Source: Desulfovibrio sp. (GTDB taxonomy: Bacteria; Desulfobacterota; Desulfovibrionia; Desulfovibrionales; Desulfovibrionaceae). Taken from it: DNA of 64,000 nt. The stretch's first letter is position 1. The number at the start of each line of letters is the position of its first letter. The notes beneath the pieces are model-generated. The model did no database searches, had not been told where the DNA came from, and was given only the letters and a program-made list of their open reading frames with translations. The position numbers and the translations under genes were made by a program. Shown piece after piece: positions 26,465 to 35,109 of this stretch. The DNA lies in NCBI RefSeq assembly GCF_009712225.1, contig NZ_WASP01000017.1, forward strand, positions 112,410 to 176,409, read 5' to 3'.

Positions 26465-28750
26465 ATGATTGATTACGCTCAAGCCCTTAACGAAGCCCAG
26501 TACGAGGCAGCCACCTGCGGCGACGGCCCGGTGCTGGTGGTAGCTGGCGCAGGCAGCGGTAAAACCCGCACCATTGTTTATCGCCTGGCATGGCTGGCAG
26601 AGCACGGCATTGAACCAGACGCCATGCTTCTGCTCACCTTTACCCGTAAGGCGGCACAGGAAATGCTGCACCGTGCGGGGCTGCTGCTCAATCAGGGGCT
26701 TGCGGGCGTGCAGGGCGGCACATTTCATGCTTTTGCCTTTGGGGCCCTGAGGCGCTGGAAACCCGCGTGGCTTGGCGACCGCCCCTTTACTGTCATGGAT
26801 TCGGCCGACATCAACGAGGCGGTCAAGCACTGCAAGGATCAGCTCAAACTGGGCAAGGGCGACAGGTCGTTTCCAAAAACCCAGAGCATTGTGGGCTTGC
26901 TGAGCAAGGCCCGCAACAAAGAACTGCCCCTGGACGAGGTGTTGCGGCGCGAGGCTTTTCACCTGCTGCCCCACGCCGACGGGCTGGCCCGCCTGGGTGA
27001 TGCATACACGGCCTACCGGCAGGAAAAAGGTCTGCTCGACTACGATGACCTGCTCTTTGAGCTCGAGAACCTGCTTCGACAGAATGAACTGGCCGCAGCC
27101 TCGCTGCGCCAGCGCTTCAGTCATATCCTTGTGGACGAATATCAGGATACAAACCTGGTACAGGCCCGCATTGTACGCCTTTTGGCAGGGCCGGAGCAAG
27201 GCCCGCCCGGCAACGTCATGGCCGTGGGCGACGAAGCCCAGTCCATCTACGCGTTTCGTGGTGCCAATGTTCGCAATATCCTTGATTTTCCCACGCTGTT
27301 TCCCGGGGCGCGGGTGGTGCGGCTTGAAGAAAACTACCGCTCCACCAAACCGGTGCTTGATGTAGCCAACAATCTGCTTGCCAACGCTGCAGAATCGTTT
27401 CGCAAAAACCTGTTTACGCGCAAGCAGGGCGGCGACCCCGTGCGGCTGGTCACCCCTCTCAGCGACATGAGCCAGGCCAAACTGGTGGTGCGTCGGGTAG
27501 AAGAACTGCTGACAAGCCATTTGCCGCATGAAATCGCGGTGCTGTTCCGCGCGGGCTTCCATTCGTACAATCTGGAAATGGCGCTCAACCAGGCGGGCAT
27601 TGCCTTTCGCAAATACGGCGGGCTGCGCTACACCGAGGCGGCTCACGTCAAGGACGTCATCGCCTACGCGCGCCTGCTGCTCAACCCGCTCGACCTGCCC
27701 GCCTTTGCCCGCGTGGCGGCCCAGCACAGCGGCATTGGCCCCAAAACGGTAGAAAAACTCTATGCCGTGGCCCGCAGCGGCGATCCCAAATCCACAGAAA
27801 AAGCCTTTGCCAAGTATCCGGGTTTTCTGGAGGACATGCGTTTTGTGGACGACCTGCGCACCCGGCCAGTGTCGCCCTCGGCCACACTTTCTGCGGTACT
27901 CGAACACTATCGCCCGCGCCTCGAGGCCCTCTACCCCGAAGACTGGCCCCGCCGACAGCAAGGGCTGGAAGAAATCATCCAGATGGCCTCTGGCTACAGC
28001 GAGCTGGATCTTTTTGTGGCCGATCTGGCCCTTGAGGCACCGGAAGAAGACGATGCCGACAGCAACGAAGGCAAAATTACCCTGTCCACCGTGCATTCGG
28101 CCAAAGGGCTGGAGTGGAACGCGGTGCTGGTCATTGATCTGGTGGAAGACCGCTTTCCTTCGCGGCATGCGCTTTCGCGGCCAGAAGATTTTGAAGAAGA
28201 ACGCCGCCTCATGTACGTGGCCTGCACCCGGGCCCGCCAGTGCCTCGATCTCTACGCCCCGGCCTCGCTCTACAACCGGGCCGAGCGCGGCACCCAGCAC
28301 GTGAGCCAGAGCCCCTTTGTGCGCGAGCTTGCGCCGGGCATGGTCGAGGAATGGGTTGAGGGCTTTGGCGGCACCCTTTCGCGCCGCAGCGCGGGCGGTG
28401 TCGGCTTTGGCCGCAAAACCTCCATGCCGGGGGCTGGCGCTGCGCCCGCATCGGGCTTTTCCGGCGGATTACTGCCCCGCCCGCAGCGCCCACCCGTGCA
28501 GGCCGCCTACGACGACTGCCAGCTGCCGCCTGACGACGCGCCCGCATCTGCTGCACGCGCGGCGGCTTCTGCCGCAGCAGCTTCGGGAACGGGCGCAGCG
28601 GCAAAGGACGGCGAACTGTGCTACTGCCGCCACCGCATTTTCGGGCGCGGCAAGATCATACGTCACCTGCCCCCGGACAAGGTGCAGGTGAACTTTCCCG
28701 GTTTCGGCCTCAAGGTCATTCTGAGTGAATATCTGATTCTGGAGAGCTAA
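26465..28750 (+). CDS. UvrD/PcrA-type superfamily 1 DNA helicase
   Basis: This 761-residue 3'-5' helicase has motif I VAGAGSGKT, motif Ia LLLTFTRKAAQEM, motif II VDEYQDTN, motif III VGDEAQSIYAFRGA, motif IV ENYRST, motif V VHSAKGLEW and motif VI LMYVACTRAR. An Ala/Gly-rich linker leads to a short C-terminal Tudor-like domain (HRIFGRGKIIRHLP onward), as in PcrA, where it contacts RNA polymerase. Roles in this family are repair and replication restart. The ATG at 26465 lacks a clear Shine-Dalgarno but opens into the typical N terminus. It is followed by thiL after one base. Confidence 0.93.
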   Translation: MIDYAQALNEAQYEAATCGDGPVLVVAGAGSGKTRTIVYRLAWLAEHGIEPDAMLLLTFTRKAAQEMLHRAGLLLNQGLAGVQGGTFHAFAFGALRRWKPAWLGDRPFTVMDSADINEAVKHCKDQLKLGKGDRSFPKTQSIVGLLSKARNKELPLDEVLRREAFHLLPHADGLARLGDAYTAYRQEKGLLDYDDLLFELENLLRQNELAAASLRQRFSHILVDEYQDTNLVQARIVRLLAGPEQGPPGNVMAVGDEAQSIYAFRGANVRNILDFPTLFPGARVVRLEENYRSTKPVLDVANNLLANAAESFRKNLFTRKQGGDPVRLVTPLSDMSQAKLVVRRVEELLTSHLPHEIAVLFRAGFHSYNLEMALNQAGIAFRKYGGLRYTEAAHVKDVIAYARLLLNPLDLPAFARVAAQHSGIGPKTVEKLYAVARSGDPKSTEKAFAKYPGFLEDMRFVDDLRTRPVSPSATLSAVLEHYRPRLEALYPEDWPRRQQGLEEIIQMASGYSELDLFVADLALEAPEEDDADSNEGKITLSTVHSAKGLEWNAVLVIDLVEDRFPSRHALSRPEDFEEERRLMYVACTRARQCLDLYAPASLYNRAERGTQHVSQSPFVRELAPGMVEEWVEGFGGTLSRRSAGGVGFGRKTSMPGAGAAPASGFSGGLLPRPQRPPVQAAYDDCQLPPDDAPASAARAAASAAAASGTGAAAKDGELCYCRHRIFGRGKIIRHLPPDKVQVNFPGFGLKVILSEYLILES

Positions 28751-28751
28751 C

Positions 28752-29816
28752 ATGGCCACGCCCCACCCCACCGCCTCACAGGGCGCACTTTCTGAAGACA
28801 GCATACTGGCATGTCTGGGCAGGCATTTTCCGCAAACCGGGCCATCCTTGCTGCTGGGCCGTGGCGACGACTGCGCCGTGCTCAAGGGTACGCGCCCCCT
28901 GGCCGTAAGCAGCGACATGTTTCTGGAAGACGTGCACTTTCGCCGGTCGTACTTTACCCCGGCAGAAACGGGCTACAAGGCGCTGGCCGTCAACGTGAGC
29001 GACCTTGCTGCCTGCGGCGCGCGGCCTGTGGGCTTTACCCTGTGCCTGGGCCTGCCGGGATGGGTGGATACCGTGTGGCTGGACGCCTTTTTTTCCGGCA
29101 TGGCGGGCCTGGCCGCAGAGCACAACATGGTGCTGGCCGGAGGAGACCTGTCGAGCTGCGAGCGGCTGCACATTTCGGTAACCGTGTGGGGAGAACCGGC
29201 AGATCCCGGCACATTTCTGGTGCGTGGCGGCAGCATGCCGGGCGACGTGCTGTTTGTGGTGGGGCGGCTGGGCCTTGCCCGTGTGGGCCTGAGCATGCTT
29301 GAAGCACTGGGCCGCGCCGCCATTGAAGCATGGCCTGCGGCCTGCGCCGCACACCTGCACCCAGAGCCGCAGGTGGATGCTGGCCTAATGCTGGCAAGGG
29401 CCGGATTCAATGCCCGCCCCCCGGCTCTTATGGATGTTTCAGACGGCATCATGCGCGACCTGCCCCGCCTGCTGGGCCTTACCGGCGAAATGAGCGCGGG
29501 CGGCGCATCCGGGCGCGGCACGCTGGGGGCAGAGATTCTGCTGGCCCGTGGGCAACTGCACCCCGAGGTGGTGCGCCATGCCGAAATGCAGGGCAAGAAC
29601 CCGGTTCACGAGGCCCTGCTGGGCGGCGAGGATTACGCTCTGCTGGGCTCGTGCGCGCCAGACATGCTGCCGCCCCTGCACGCCGCCATACCGGGCCTTA
29701 CCAGCATTGGCGTGGTGACAGCGGGCGGTGGGCTTGTGTGCAACAACGAACCGCTGGACAGCCTTGCGGCCATGCGCGGCTTTGACCACTTTGACCGCAG
29801 CAGACAGGGTGCCTGA
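28752..29816 (+). CDS. thiL: Thiamine-monophosphate kinase
   Basis: ThiL phosphorylates thiamine monophosphate to the active cofactor thiamine diphosphate. The 354-residue protein follows the PurM/ThiL fold: LLGRGDDCAVL near the N terminus (metal and ATP site), SSDMFLEDVHF, NVSDLAACGARP, GGDLSSC, and MDVSDGIMRDLPR followed by GGEDYALL. It is slightly longer than the usual ~325 residues because of small Ala/Gly-rich insertions. It starts one base after the helicase stop and ends one base before the next start, so the genes are tightly coupled. No TPP riboswitch is seen. Confidence 0.94.
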   Translation: MATPHPTASQGALSEDSILACLGRHFPQTGPSLLLGRGDDCAVLKGTRPLAVSSDMFLEDVHFRRSYFTPAETGYKALAVNVSDLAACGARPVGFTLCLGLPGWVDTVWLDAFFSGMAGLAAEHNMVLAGGDLSSCERLHISVTVWGEPADPGTFLVRGGSMPGDVLFVVGRLGLARVGLSMLEALGRAAIEAWPAACAAHLHPEPQVDAGLMLARAGFNARPPALMDVSDGIMRDLPRLLGLTGEMSAGGASGRGTLGAEILLARGQLHPEVVRHAEMQGKNPVHEALLGGEDYALLGSCAPDMLPPLHAAIPGLTSIGVVTAGGGLVCNNEPLDSLAAMRGFDHFDRSRQGA

Positions 29817-29817
29817 C

Positions 29818-30711
29818 ATGCGCGCGCACATCGGTGTGGTCACATGGAACAGGCTTGAGCTGACCCGGCGCTGCCTTTCCAGCCTGTTGCAGCAAACCCC
29901 GCCGGGCTACGGCCTGACAGTTGTGGACAACGGCAGCACCGACGGCACGCAGGAACATCTGCAAACCCTGGCCAGCCAGCACCAGCACATGCGTCTGCAC
30001 CTCCTGCGCCGCAATATGGGTGTTGCCGTGGCCTCAAACCTTGCCTGGGACGATGCCGCCGGGGCCGACTTTTACGTCAAGCTCGACAACGATGTGGAAG
30101 TACGCGACCCGCAGTGGCTGCACCGCCTCATGCACATGCTGGCCGACAACCCCCTGCTGGGCATGGCTGGCTACAGGCTTTGCGCCAAACACGAAGGCTC
30201 GCCCATCACCCTGACTGACGGCTCGCCCGCGCTGGAAGTAGCCTGCTGTAACGGGGCCTGCGCATGCGTACCCCGCGCCGTACACGAGCAGCTTGGCTTC
30301 TGGAACGAGGGCTTTGGCCGCTATGGCTTTGAAGACCTCGAATACAGCTGGCGCGCCCGCAAGGCTGGCTTCAGGCTGGCCTACGCCCTCCAGCAGGATG
30401 TCCTGCACCACCTTGGCGCAGAGCCGGAATTTGTGGATCCGCAGCTGGAAAGCGGCAAGCGCGTCAGCCATACCGCCGATCTCTCGGGTACCAAGGCCTA
30501 TCTCATCTATCTGCTGCTGTACGAAAAGGGTGTCATACCTCTCAAGGTGGGGCGCAAATACCTGCCCACCAGCGGCCCCGACGGCCTGACCTTTACCCTC
30601 AACCCCGCCCACAAGGCCCTGCAGCGCCTGATGCTGCGCCTTGTCGGCAGCGTGGACGCCAGCCAGCAGGACGAACTTTCGCAGCTCGACCTGCGCGGAT
30701 GGCAAAAATAA
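29818..30711 (+). CDS. Family 2 glycosyltransferase
   Basis: The 297-residue GT-A glycosyltransferase has the nucleotide-binding start HIGVVTWNRLELTRRCL, VVDNGSTDGT and a DxD motif as KLDNDVEV (near 88-95). An acceptor-side region GFWNEGFGRYGFEDLEYSWR follows, typical of the chondroitin synthase/rhamnosyltransferase-like group. It probably transfers a sugar to a surface glycan or protein on the cytosolic side. The acceptor is unknown and no glycan cluster adjoins. Start and stop are within 13 bases of neighbouring genes. Confidence 0.85.
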   Translation: MRAHIGVVTWNRLELTRRCLSSLLQQTPPGYGLTVVDNGSTDGTQEHLQTLASQHQHMRLHLLRRNMGVAVASNLAWDDAAGADFYVKLDNDVEVRDPQWLHRLMHMLADNPLLGMAGYRLCAKHEGSPITLTDGSPALEVACCNGACACVPRAVHEQLGFWNEGFGRYGFEDLEYSWRARKAGFRLAYALQQDVLHHLGAEPEFVDPQLESGKRVSHTADLSGTKAYLIYLLLYEKGVIPLKVGRKYLPTSGPDGLTFTLNPAHKALQRLMLRLVGSVDASQQDELSQLDLRGWQK

Positions 30712-30723
30712 AGGATATTCCGC

Positions 30724-31359
30724 ATGAGCACTTTACAGCAGCAGGCCCCCCACAGCGGCGAGCGACAGCTTGCCATTCCCGCCCGGATGGCCGAAGACTT
30801 TCGCGCCGTGTGCCGCGATGCATGGAAACAGGGTCTGCTCTCTGGCTGCAACGGCAACGCCAGCTTGCGTCTGGGCGAGCATGCGCCCAGCCTGATCTGC
30901 ATTACCCGCAGCGGCGCTTCCAAGGGCAGACTGACCACAGCCGACTGCTGCCTCATGGACGTAAACACGGGTACTGCCGTGGTCGGCGGCCCGGCTTCCA
31001 CAGAATCGGGCATGCATCTGGCCATTTACCGCACCCGGCCAGACTGTACAGCCATTCTGCACACCCATCCCCGCCGTCTGCTGGCGCTGAGCCTGCGGCT
31101 GGCTGGAAGGCACGAGAATTTTTTGCGTCTGCCGCTTTTTGAGGCCGAGGTGTGGCGGGCCAGGCTTGGCTTTGCGCCTGCCCTGCCCCCCGGCACCACC
31201 GACCTTGCCGAAGCCGTGGCCGCTGCAGCCAGAGACAAGGATGCCGTGTGGATGGCAGGGCATGGCCTGTGCTGCCTTGGCCGCAGCCTGGGCGATGCCC
31301 TGTGCCTAGCTGAAGAACTGGAGCATCTGGCCGCCTTGCAGATACTTGCCACGGTCTGA
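30724..31359 (+). CDS. Class II aldolase/adducin family protein
   Basis: This 211-residue protein has the zinc-dependent class II (fuculose phosphate type) aldolase fold: GCNGNASLRLG near the phosphate site, TESGMHLAIY with the likely catalytic Glu, HTHPRR with two zinc-binding His, and MAGHGLCCLG with the third. Family substrates are L-fuculose-1-phosphate, L-ribulose-5-phosphate and methylthioribulose-1-phosphate; none can be chosen here. It is the last gene of the helicase-thiL-glycosyltransferase operon, with a strong terminator just after. Confidence 0.82.
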   Translation: MSTLQQQAPHSGERQLAIPARMAEDFRAVCRDAWKQGLLSGCNGNASLRLGEHAPSLICITRSGASKGRLTTADCCLMDVNTGTAVVGGPASTESGMHLAIYRTRPDCTAILHTHPRRLLALSLRLAGRHENFLRLPLFEAEVWRARLGFAPALPPGTTDLAEAVAAAARDKDAVWMAGHGLCCLGRSLGDALCLAEELEHLAALQILATV

Positions 31360-31382
31360 GCTGAACGCGTTCTCAACCCGGC

Positions 31383-31408
31383 AGCCCGCCATGAGGCGGG
31401 CTTTTTTA
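31383..31408 (+). terminator. Intrinsic terminator
   Basis: AGCCCGCC (31383-31390) pairs with GGCGGGCT (31395-31402) across an ATGA loop, followed by a T-tract. Confidence 0.92.
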
Positions 31409-31418
31409 TTTTTCCAAT

Positions 31419-31477
31419 GTGTTACGACTTGCCATATCGTGTGACTATATGTAGCATATTATAAATTTTCGTAACAC
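31419..31477. promoter_or_regulatory. NikR-like operator before the nikK-like gene
   Basis: GTGTTAC (31419-31425) and its exact reverse complement GTAACAC (31471-31477) flank two weaker half-sites, GTGTGAC (31439-31445) and GTAGCAT (31451-31457). Spacings are 13, 5 and 13 bases. I recall the NikR motif proposed for Desulfovibrio as GTGTTAC-N13/14-GTAACAC, so these look like two overlapping degenerate sites. The right half-site touches the ribosome-binding site. Confidence 0.5.
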
Positions 31478-31489
31478 AAGGAGTTTTCC

Positions 31490-32281
31490 ATGACACATTT
31501 CCGCACCAAGCTCTGCGCTGCTCTGGCCCTTGTGGGGCTTATGCTTTCCACCGGCGCTCAGGCACACGAATTCATTCTCAAACCCGATACCGCCACCCCC
31601 GCCGCCGGGCAGAAAACCCGCATTCAGGCACAGGCCGCCCATGTGTTCATGGTCAGCGAAGAAGCCGAAAAACCCGAAAACGTACGCCTGTACCTGCTGC
31701 AGGGCGACAAAAAAACCGACATCGCCCTGACGGAAGACAAGGCGCTGGCCTCCCTGGTGGGCAACTTTGCCCTGTCGCAGAACGGCCCTGCCCTGCTTGT
31801 GGGACACCGCCTGCCCCAGATCTGGTGCGAAACCACCCAGGGTGAAATGGAAGGCAGCCGCGCCGCTCTTGAAGCCAAGGGCATGAAGATCAAGTCTTCG
31901 GGCAAGTACGAAAAATTCGCCAAAACCCTGCTCAACCCCAGCCATGACGACAAACTGTACGCCAAGGCTCTGGGGCAGGATCTGGAGCTGGTGCTGCTTA
32001 CCAACCCGGCAGACATCAAGCCCGGCAGCCCCCTCAACGTGCAGGTGCTGCTGCACGGCAAGCCTGTGCCCAACGCCGCCGTGGGCCTGACCCACGATGC
32101 CTTCAGCAAGGAGCAGGACACATACAAGTTCAAGGCCCAGACCGATGCGCAGGGCAAGGCGTCCTTTACCATTGACGCACCCGCCCTTTGGATGCTGCGC
32201 ACCACCATGGTGGAAAAGACCCCCGGTGCCGATGCCGACGAGCACAACCGCCGCGCTACCTATGTCTTTCCTGTGAAGTAG
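31490..32281 (+). CDS. Periplasmic DUF4198/NikK-like nickel uptake component
   Basis: The 263-residue protein has a signal peptide (cleavage after GAQA, ~26) followed at once by HEFIL. This histidine-led mature N terminus is usual for DUF4198 proteins, where it may bind metal. The C-terminal part (GSPLNVQVLLHGKPVPNAAV; then AQTDAQGKASFTI) is an Ig-like domain. In several proteobacteria such proteins (NikK) accompany the NikMNQO nickel transporter. The upstream NikR-like sites and the NikL-like gene downstream support a nickel role. No transporter genes are in the window. AAGGAG precedes the ATG. Confidence 0.7.
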   Translation: MTHFRTKLCAALALVGLMLSTGAQAHEFILKPDTATPAAGQKTRIQAQAAHVFMVSEEAEKPENVRLYLLQGDKKTDIALTEDKALASLVGNFALSQNGPALLVGHRLPQIWCETTQGEMEGSRAALEAKGMKIKSSGKYEKFAKTLLNPSHDDKLYAKALGQDLELVLLTNPADIKPGSPLNVQVLLHGKPVPNAAVGLTHDAFSKEQDTYKFKAQTDAQGKASFTIDAPALWMLRTTMVEKTPGADADEHNRRATYVFPVK

Positions 32282-32314
32282 TCAGACAACACGCAGAGCT
32301 GGCTGAGAGATCGG

Positions 32315-32340
32315 GCGGGGCAAGCTGATGCTTTCCCCGC
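32315..32340 (+). other. Intercistronic hairpin
   Basis: GCGGGG-C-AAGC (32315-32325) pairs with GCTT-T-CCCCGC (32330-32340) around a TGAT loop. It is stable, lacks a T-tract directly after it, and may tune processing or expression between the two nickel genes. Confidence 0.5.
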
Positions 32341-32383
32341 CTGCGCGGCTTTTTCGCACAACTGCTTGAGCAAGGATTTTCTG

Positions 32384-32887
32384 ATGTATTTTTGTTACAC
32401 GCGCGGCGTGTCTGCCCTTGTTTTTGGGGCCCTGTTGTTTTTGGGGGCCGCGCAGGCCCAGGCCCACGCTCTGTATGCGGCCCACTCGTGGCAGGGCACG
32501 GTTGCTCTGGTGCAGTTTGCCTATGCGGGGGGCGAAGTACCCACCTATGCCAAGGTGGAAGTGTACAGCCCGGCTGACGCCAAGGTGGAATTTCAGAATG
32601 GTCGCACCGACGCACAGGGCCGCTTTGCCTTTATGCCCGATGCCGCCGGGCAGTGGCGCATCATCATGGCCGACAACATGGGGCACAGGGTGGAGCACAC
32701 TGTGGAGGTGGCTGCAGACCAGGGTTCTCCGCAGATATCGGGCCAGAACGGGGGCAAATCTGCCGCAGCGGCAAGCCCCGGCGTTGGTGGCTTTTCCGTG
32801 CCGCTGCGCATAGTGCTGGGGCTGAGCCTGCTTGCCAACCTGGCTCTTGGCGCTGTCCTGCTACGGCGCAGTCAAAAACAGGGATAA
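32384..32887 (+). CDS. NikL-like membrane-anchored protein
   Basis: This 167-residue protein has a signal peptide ending near AQA, a mature start HALYAAH, an Ig/carboxypeptidase-regulatory-like domain (YAKVEVYSPADAKVEFQNGRTDAQGRFAF), a Gly/Ala linker and one C-terminal membrane helix (~135-158). That layout fits NikL, an accessory protein of NikMNQO-type nickel uptake. It lies 102 bases downstream of the nikK-like gene. AAGGA precedes the ATG at 32384. A bidirectional terminator follows. Confidence 0.68.
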   Translation: MYFCYTRGVSALVFGALLFLGAAQAQAHALYAAHSWQGTVALVQFAYAGGEVPTYAKVEVYSPADAKVEFQNGRTDAQGRFAFMPDAAGQWRIIMADNMGHRVEHTVEVAADQGSPQISGQNGGKSAAAASPGVGGFSVPLRIVLGLSLLANLALGAVLLRRSQKQG

Positions 32888-32904
32888 ATTGATTTTTTCA
32901 TAAA

Positions 32905-32940
32905 AAAACCGGGCGCTTTCCACAGAAAGTGCCCGGTTTT
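32905..32940. terminator. Bidirectional intrinsic terminator
   Basis: AAAACCGGGC (32905-32914) pairs with GCCCGGTTTT (32931-32940), with an inner CTTT/AAAG helix. It separates the nikL-like gene from convergent serS. Confidence 0.92.
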
Positions 32941-32968
32941 GCCATATGTGCAGTGGGCCGCAACGGGC

Positions 32969-34243
32969 CTACTTGGGTTCGATAACTTCCACGCCGCCCA
33001 TGTAGGGAACCAGCGCCTTGGGCAGCACGAGGCTGCCGTCCTTTTGCTGACAGTTTTCAAGAATGGCAGCCATGGTGCGGCCAGTGGGCAGGCCTGAACC
33101 GTTAAGCGTGTGCAGAAACATGGCCTTGCCACCCTTGGGCTTGAAGCGGATATCCGCCCTGCGGGCCTGAAAATCTGTGCAGTTGGAGCAGGACGAAATT
33201 TCGCGAAATGTCTTCTGCGTGGGCAGCCACACTTCCACGTCGTAGGTTTTGGCAGAGCTGAAGCCCATATCGCCCGTGCAGAGCGTGATTACCCGGTAGG
33301 GCAGCTCAAGCAGTTCAAGCAGCTTGCAGGCGTTACCACGCATGATCTCAAGCTGGTTGAAGCTGTCATCGGGGTGGGCAAAGCGCACCATTTCCACCTT
33401 GGTGAACTGGTGCATGCGGATAAGCCCGCGCGTGTCCTTGCCCGCACTGCCAGCCTCGGAACGGAAGCAGGGCGTGGCCGCGCAGTAGGCGCGGGGCAGG
33501 TCGGTCTCGTCCAGCACTTCGCCCGCGTGCAGGTTGGTAAGGGGCACCTCGGCCGTGGGAATAAGGTAGTATTCCCACTCGCGCAGTTTGAACAGGTCTT
33601 CCTCAAACTTGGGCAGCTGGCCCGTGCCGGTCATGCTGGCGCGGTTGACCATGTAGGGCGGGCAAACTTCAATGTAGTCCTCTTCCACCGTGTGCTGGTC
33701 GAGAAAAAAGTTTACCAGCGCACGCTCGAGGCGGGCGCCCCACTTGAGCGAAACCACAAAGCGGCTGCCCGTAAGGCGGGCGGCGCGCTCAAAATCAAGG
33801 CCGCCCAGGGCAACGCCCAGGTCGCCGTGCTCGCGCGGCTCAAAATCAAATTCACGCGGCGTGCCCCAGCGGCATACTTCCACGTTTTCCGACTCGTCCT
33901 TGCCCACAGGCACACAGGCATCGGGCAGGTTGGGCACGCGCATGAGCCAGGTTTCCACATCGCTCTTGGCCTGGGCGGTTTCCACGTCCAGTTCCTTGAT
34001 GCGGTCGGCAACGCCGCTCATCTCAGCCAGCAGGGCTGAGGCGTCCTCGCCGGCGCGTTTTTTTGCGGCCACTTCTGCCGAGGCCGCGTTGCGGCGACTT
34101 TTGAGGGTTTCCACCTCTGTAAGCAGGGCGCGGCGGCGGGCGTCCAGCGCCAAAAATTCGTTTACGTCCAGATCCGAATGCCGGTTGGTCAGAGCCGTGG
34201 TCAGCACTTCGGGCTGTTTTTGCACCAGTTTGAGGTCAATCAT
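32969..34243 (-). CDS. serS: Seryl-tRNA synthetase
   Basis: This class IIa synthetase charges tRNA-Ser (and tRNA-Sec where present) with serine. The 424-residue protein starts with [14 protein letters not shown] and a long helical arm (~25-105, rich in Glu/Lys/Ala) that binds the tRNA variable arm. The catalytic core follows, with motif 2 [17 protein letters not shown] and motif 3 near [12 protein letters not shown]. The start at 34243 follows AGGAGC. No T-box leader is seen in the 277-base spacer shared with the divergent lipoprotein gene. Confidence 0.97.
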   Translation of the reverse strand: MIDLKLVQKQPEVLTTALTNRHSDLDVNEFLALDARRRALLTEVETLKSRRNAASAEVAAKKRAGEDASALLAEMSGVADRIKELDVETAQAKSDVETWLMRVPNLPDACVPVGKDESENVEVCRWGTPREFDFEPREHGDLGVALGGLDFERAARLTGSRFVVSLKWGARLERALVNFFLDQHTVEEDYIEVCPPYMVNRASMTGTGQLPKFEEDLFKLREWEYYLIPTAEVPLTNLHAGEVLDETDLPRAYCAATPCFRSEAGSAGKDTRGLIRMHQFTKVEMVRFAHPDDSFNQLEIMRGNACKLLELLELPYRVITLCTGDMGFSSAKTYDVEVWLPTQKTFREISSCSNCTDFQARRADIRFKPKGGKAMFLHTLNGSGLPTGRTMAAILENCQQKDGSLVLPKALVPYMGGVEVIEPK

Positions 34244-34520
34244 AGCCGCTCCTGAAAAAAACGCGCGCTGCGCGGGATATAACAACTATTGCTCCACAGG
34301 GGGAGCGCAACAGACAGGCTGTAGCACGCGGGGCCACAGCCTGCAAGGCAGGCAATGCCCGACTCCGGCTGATGACAAACGTCCCGGTGGGGAGTATGCA
34401 CCGCAATTATCGGCAATGCGGCACGCAGAACCGCCCTGCAAACCTTGCAATAAACAGATTTTGCGTATAAGCCTTGAAGAGTATTCTGGAGATTTTCTAT
34501 ACAAGTTACGAGAGGCCGTC

Positions 34521-35105
34521 ATGAAACATTTACGCATTGTTCTTTGTGTTTCCCTGCTGGCGTTGCTTGCAGCCTGCGGGCCGAGCAACAATGTTCGGCT
34601 TTTGCCGCCCCCCCCTCTGGACGCTTCCGTGCTTCCTTCTCCCAACGCTCCCCGTGTGACCGTTGTGACGTTTGAAGACAAGCGCATGGATCAGACCGTT
34701 GTTGGCACCCGCCGCGATAACAGCGCCTTTGTGACCAGCGACAACGTTGCCCAGTGGATCAGCAAGGCCCTGGCCGATGAACTGGCCCGCAACGGCATGC
34801 AGGTTTCCTACTCGCTCAGCGTGAATGAAGCACGCAAGGGCAACCCCGATTTTCTGGTGACCGGCCAGATCGACGAAGCCAACATCCGGGAAACTTCCAC
34901 CACAGACATGTCCACTTCGTTGCGGGCCAACTATGTTCTCGCCAACCGACAGGCGCGCATCATGCGTGAATCGCTCAACGCCTCGCAGTCGCGCACCGGT
35001 CTGCCCTCGGGCAGCGCTGCCGACAACCTGATGCTGGAAACCCTGCGCGACCTGGTCAAGCCCATGGCGCAGAAGATTGTCCAGACCATTGAGGCAAAAA
35101 AATAA
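34521..35105 (+). CDS. YajG-like outer-membrane lipoprotein
   Basis: The 194-residue protein has a lipoprotein signal peptide with lipobox LLAAC (Cys near 20). A YajG-like domain follows: VTVVTFEDKRMDQTVVG, then VTSDNVAQWISKALADELARNG and a repeat-like ending. YajG-type lipoproteins are common beside envelope genes, but their function is not established. Ser at position 3 after the Cys and no Asp at +2 favour outer-membrane sorting. It is the first gene of a three-gene unit. Confidence 0.8.
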   Translation: MKHLRIVLCVSLLALLAACGPSNNVRLLPPPPLDASVLPSPNAPRVTVVTFEDKRMDQTVVGTRRDNSAFVTSDNVAQWISKALADELARNGMQVSYSLSVNEARKGNPDFLVTGQIDEANIRETSTTDMSTSLRANYVLANRQARIMRESLNASQSRTGLPSGSAADNLMLETLRDLVKPMAQKIVQTIEAKK

Positions 35106-35109
35106 GCCC

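Noticed and set aside
26447..28300. 617-codon minus-strand frame opposite the PcrA-like helicase
   Set aside because: The plus strand carries all helicase motifs; this frame has none of any family.
32282..32383. TPP riboswitch, because CTGAGA occurs at about 32303
   Set aside because: The rest of the thi-box is not present and the genes are not thiamine-related.
34244..34520. T-box leader before serS
   Set aside because: No T-box sequence or specifier stem; the spacer is short and shared with a divergent gene.
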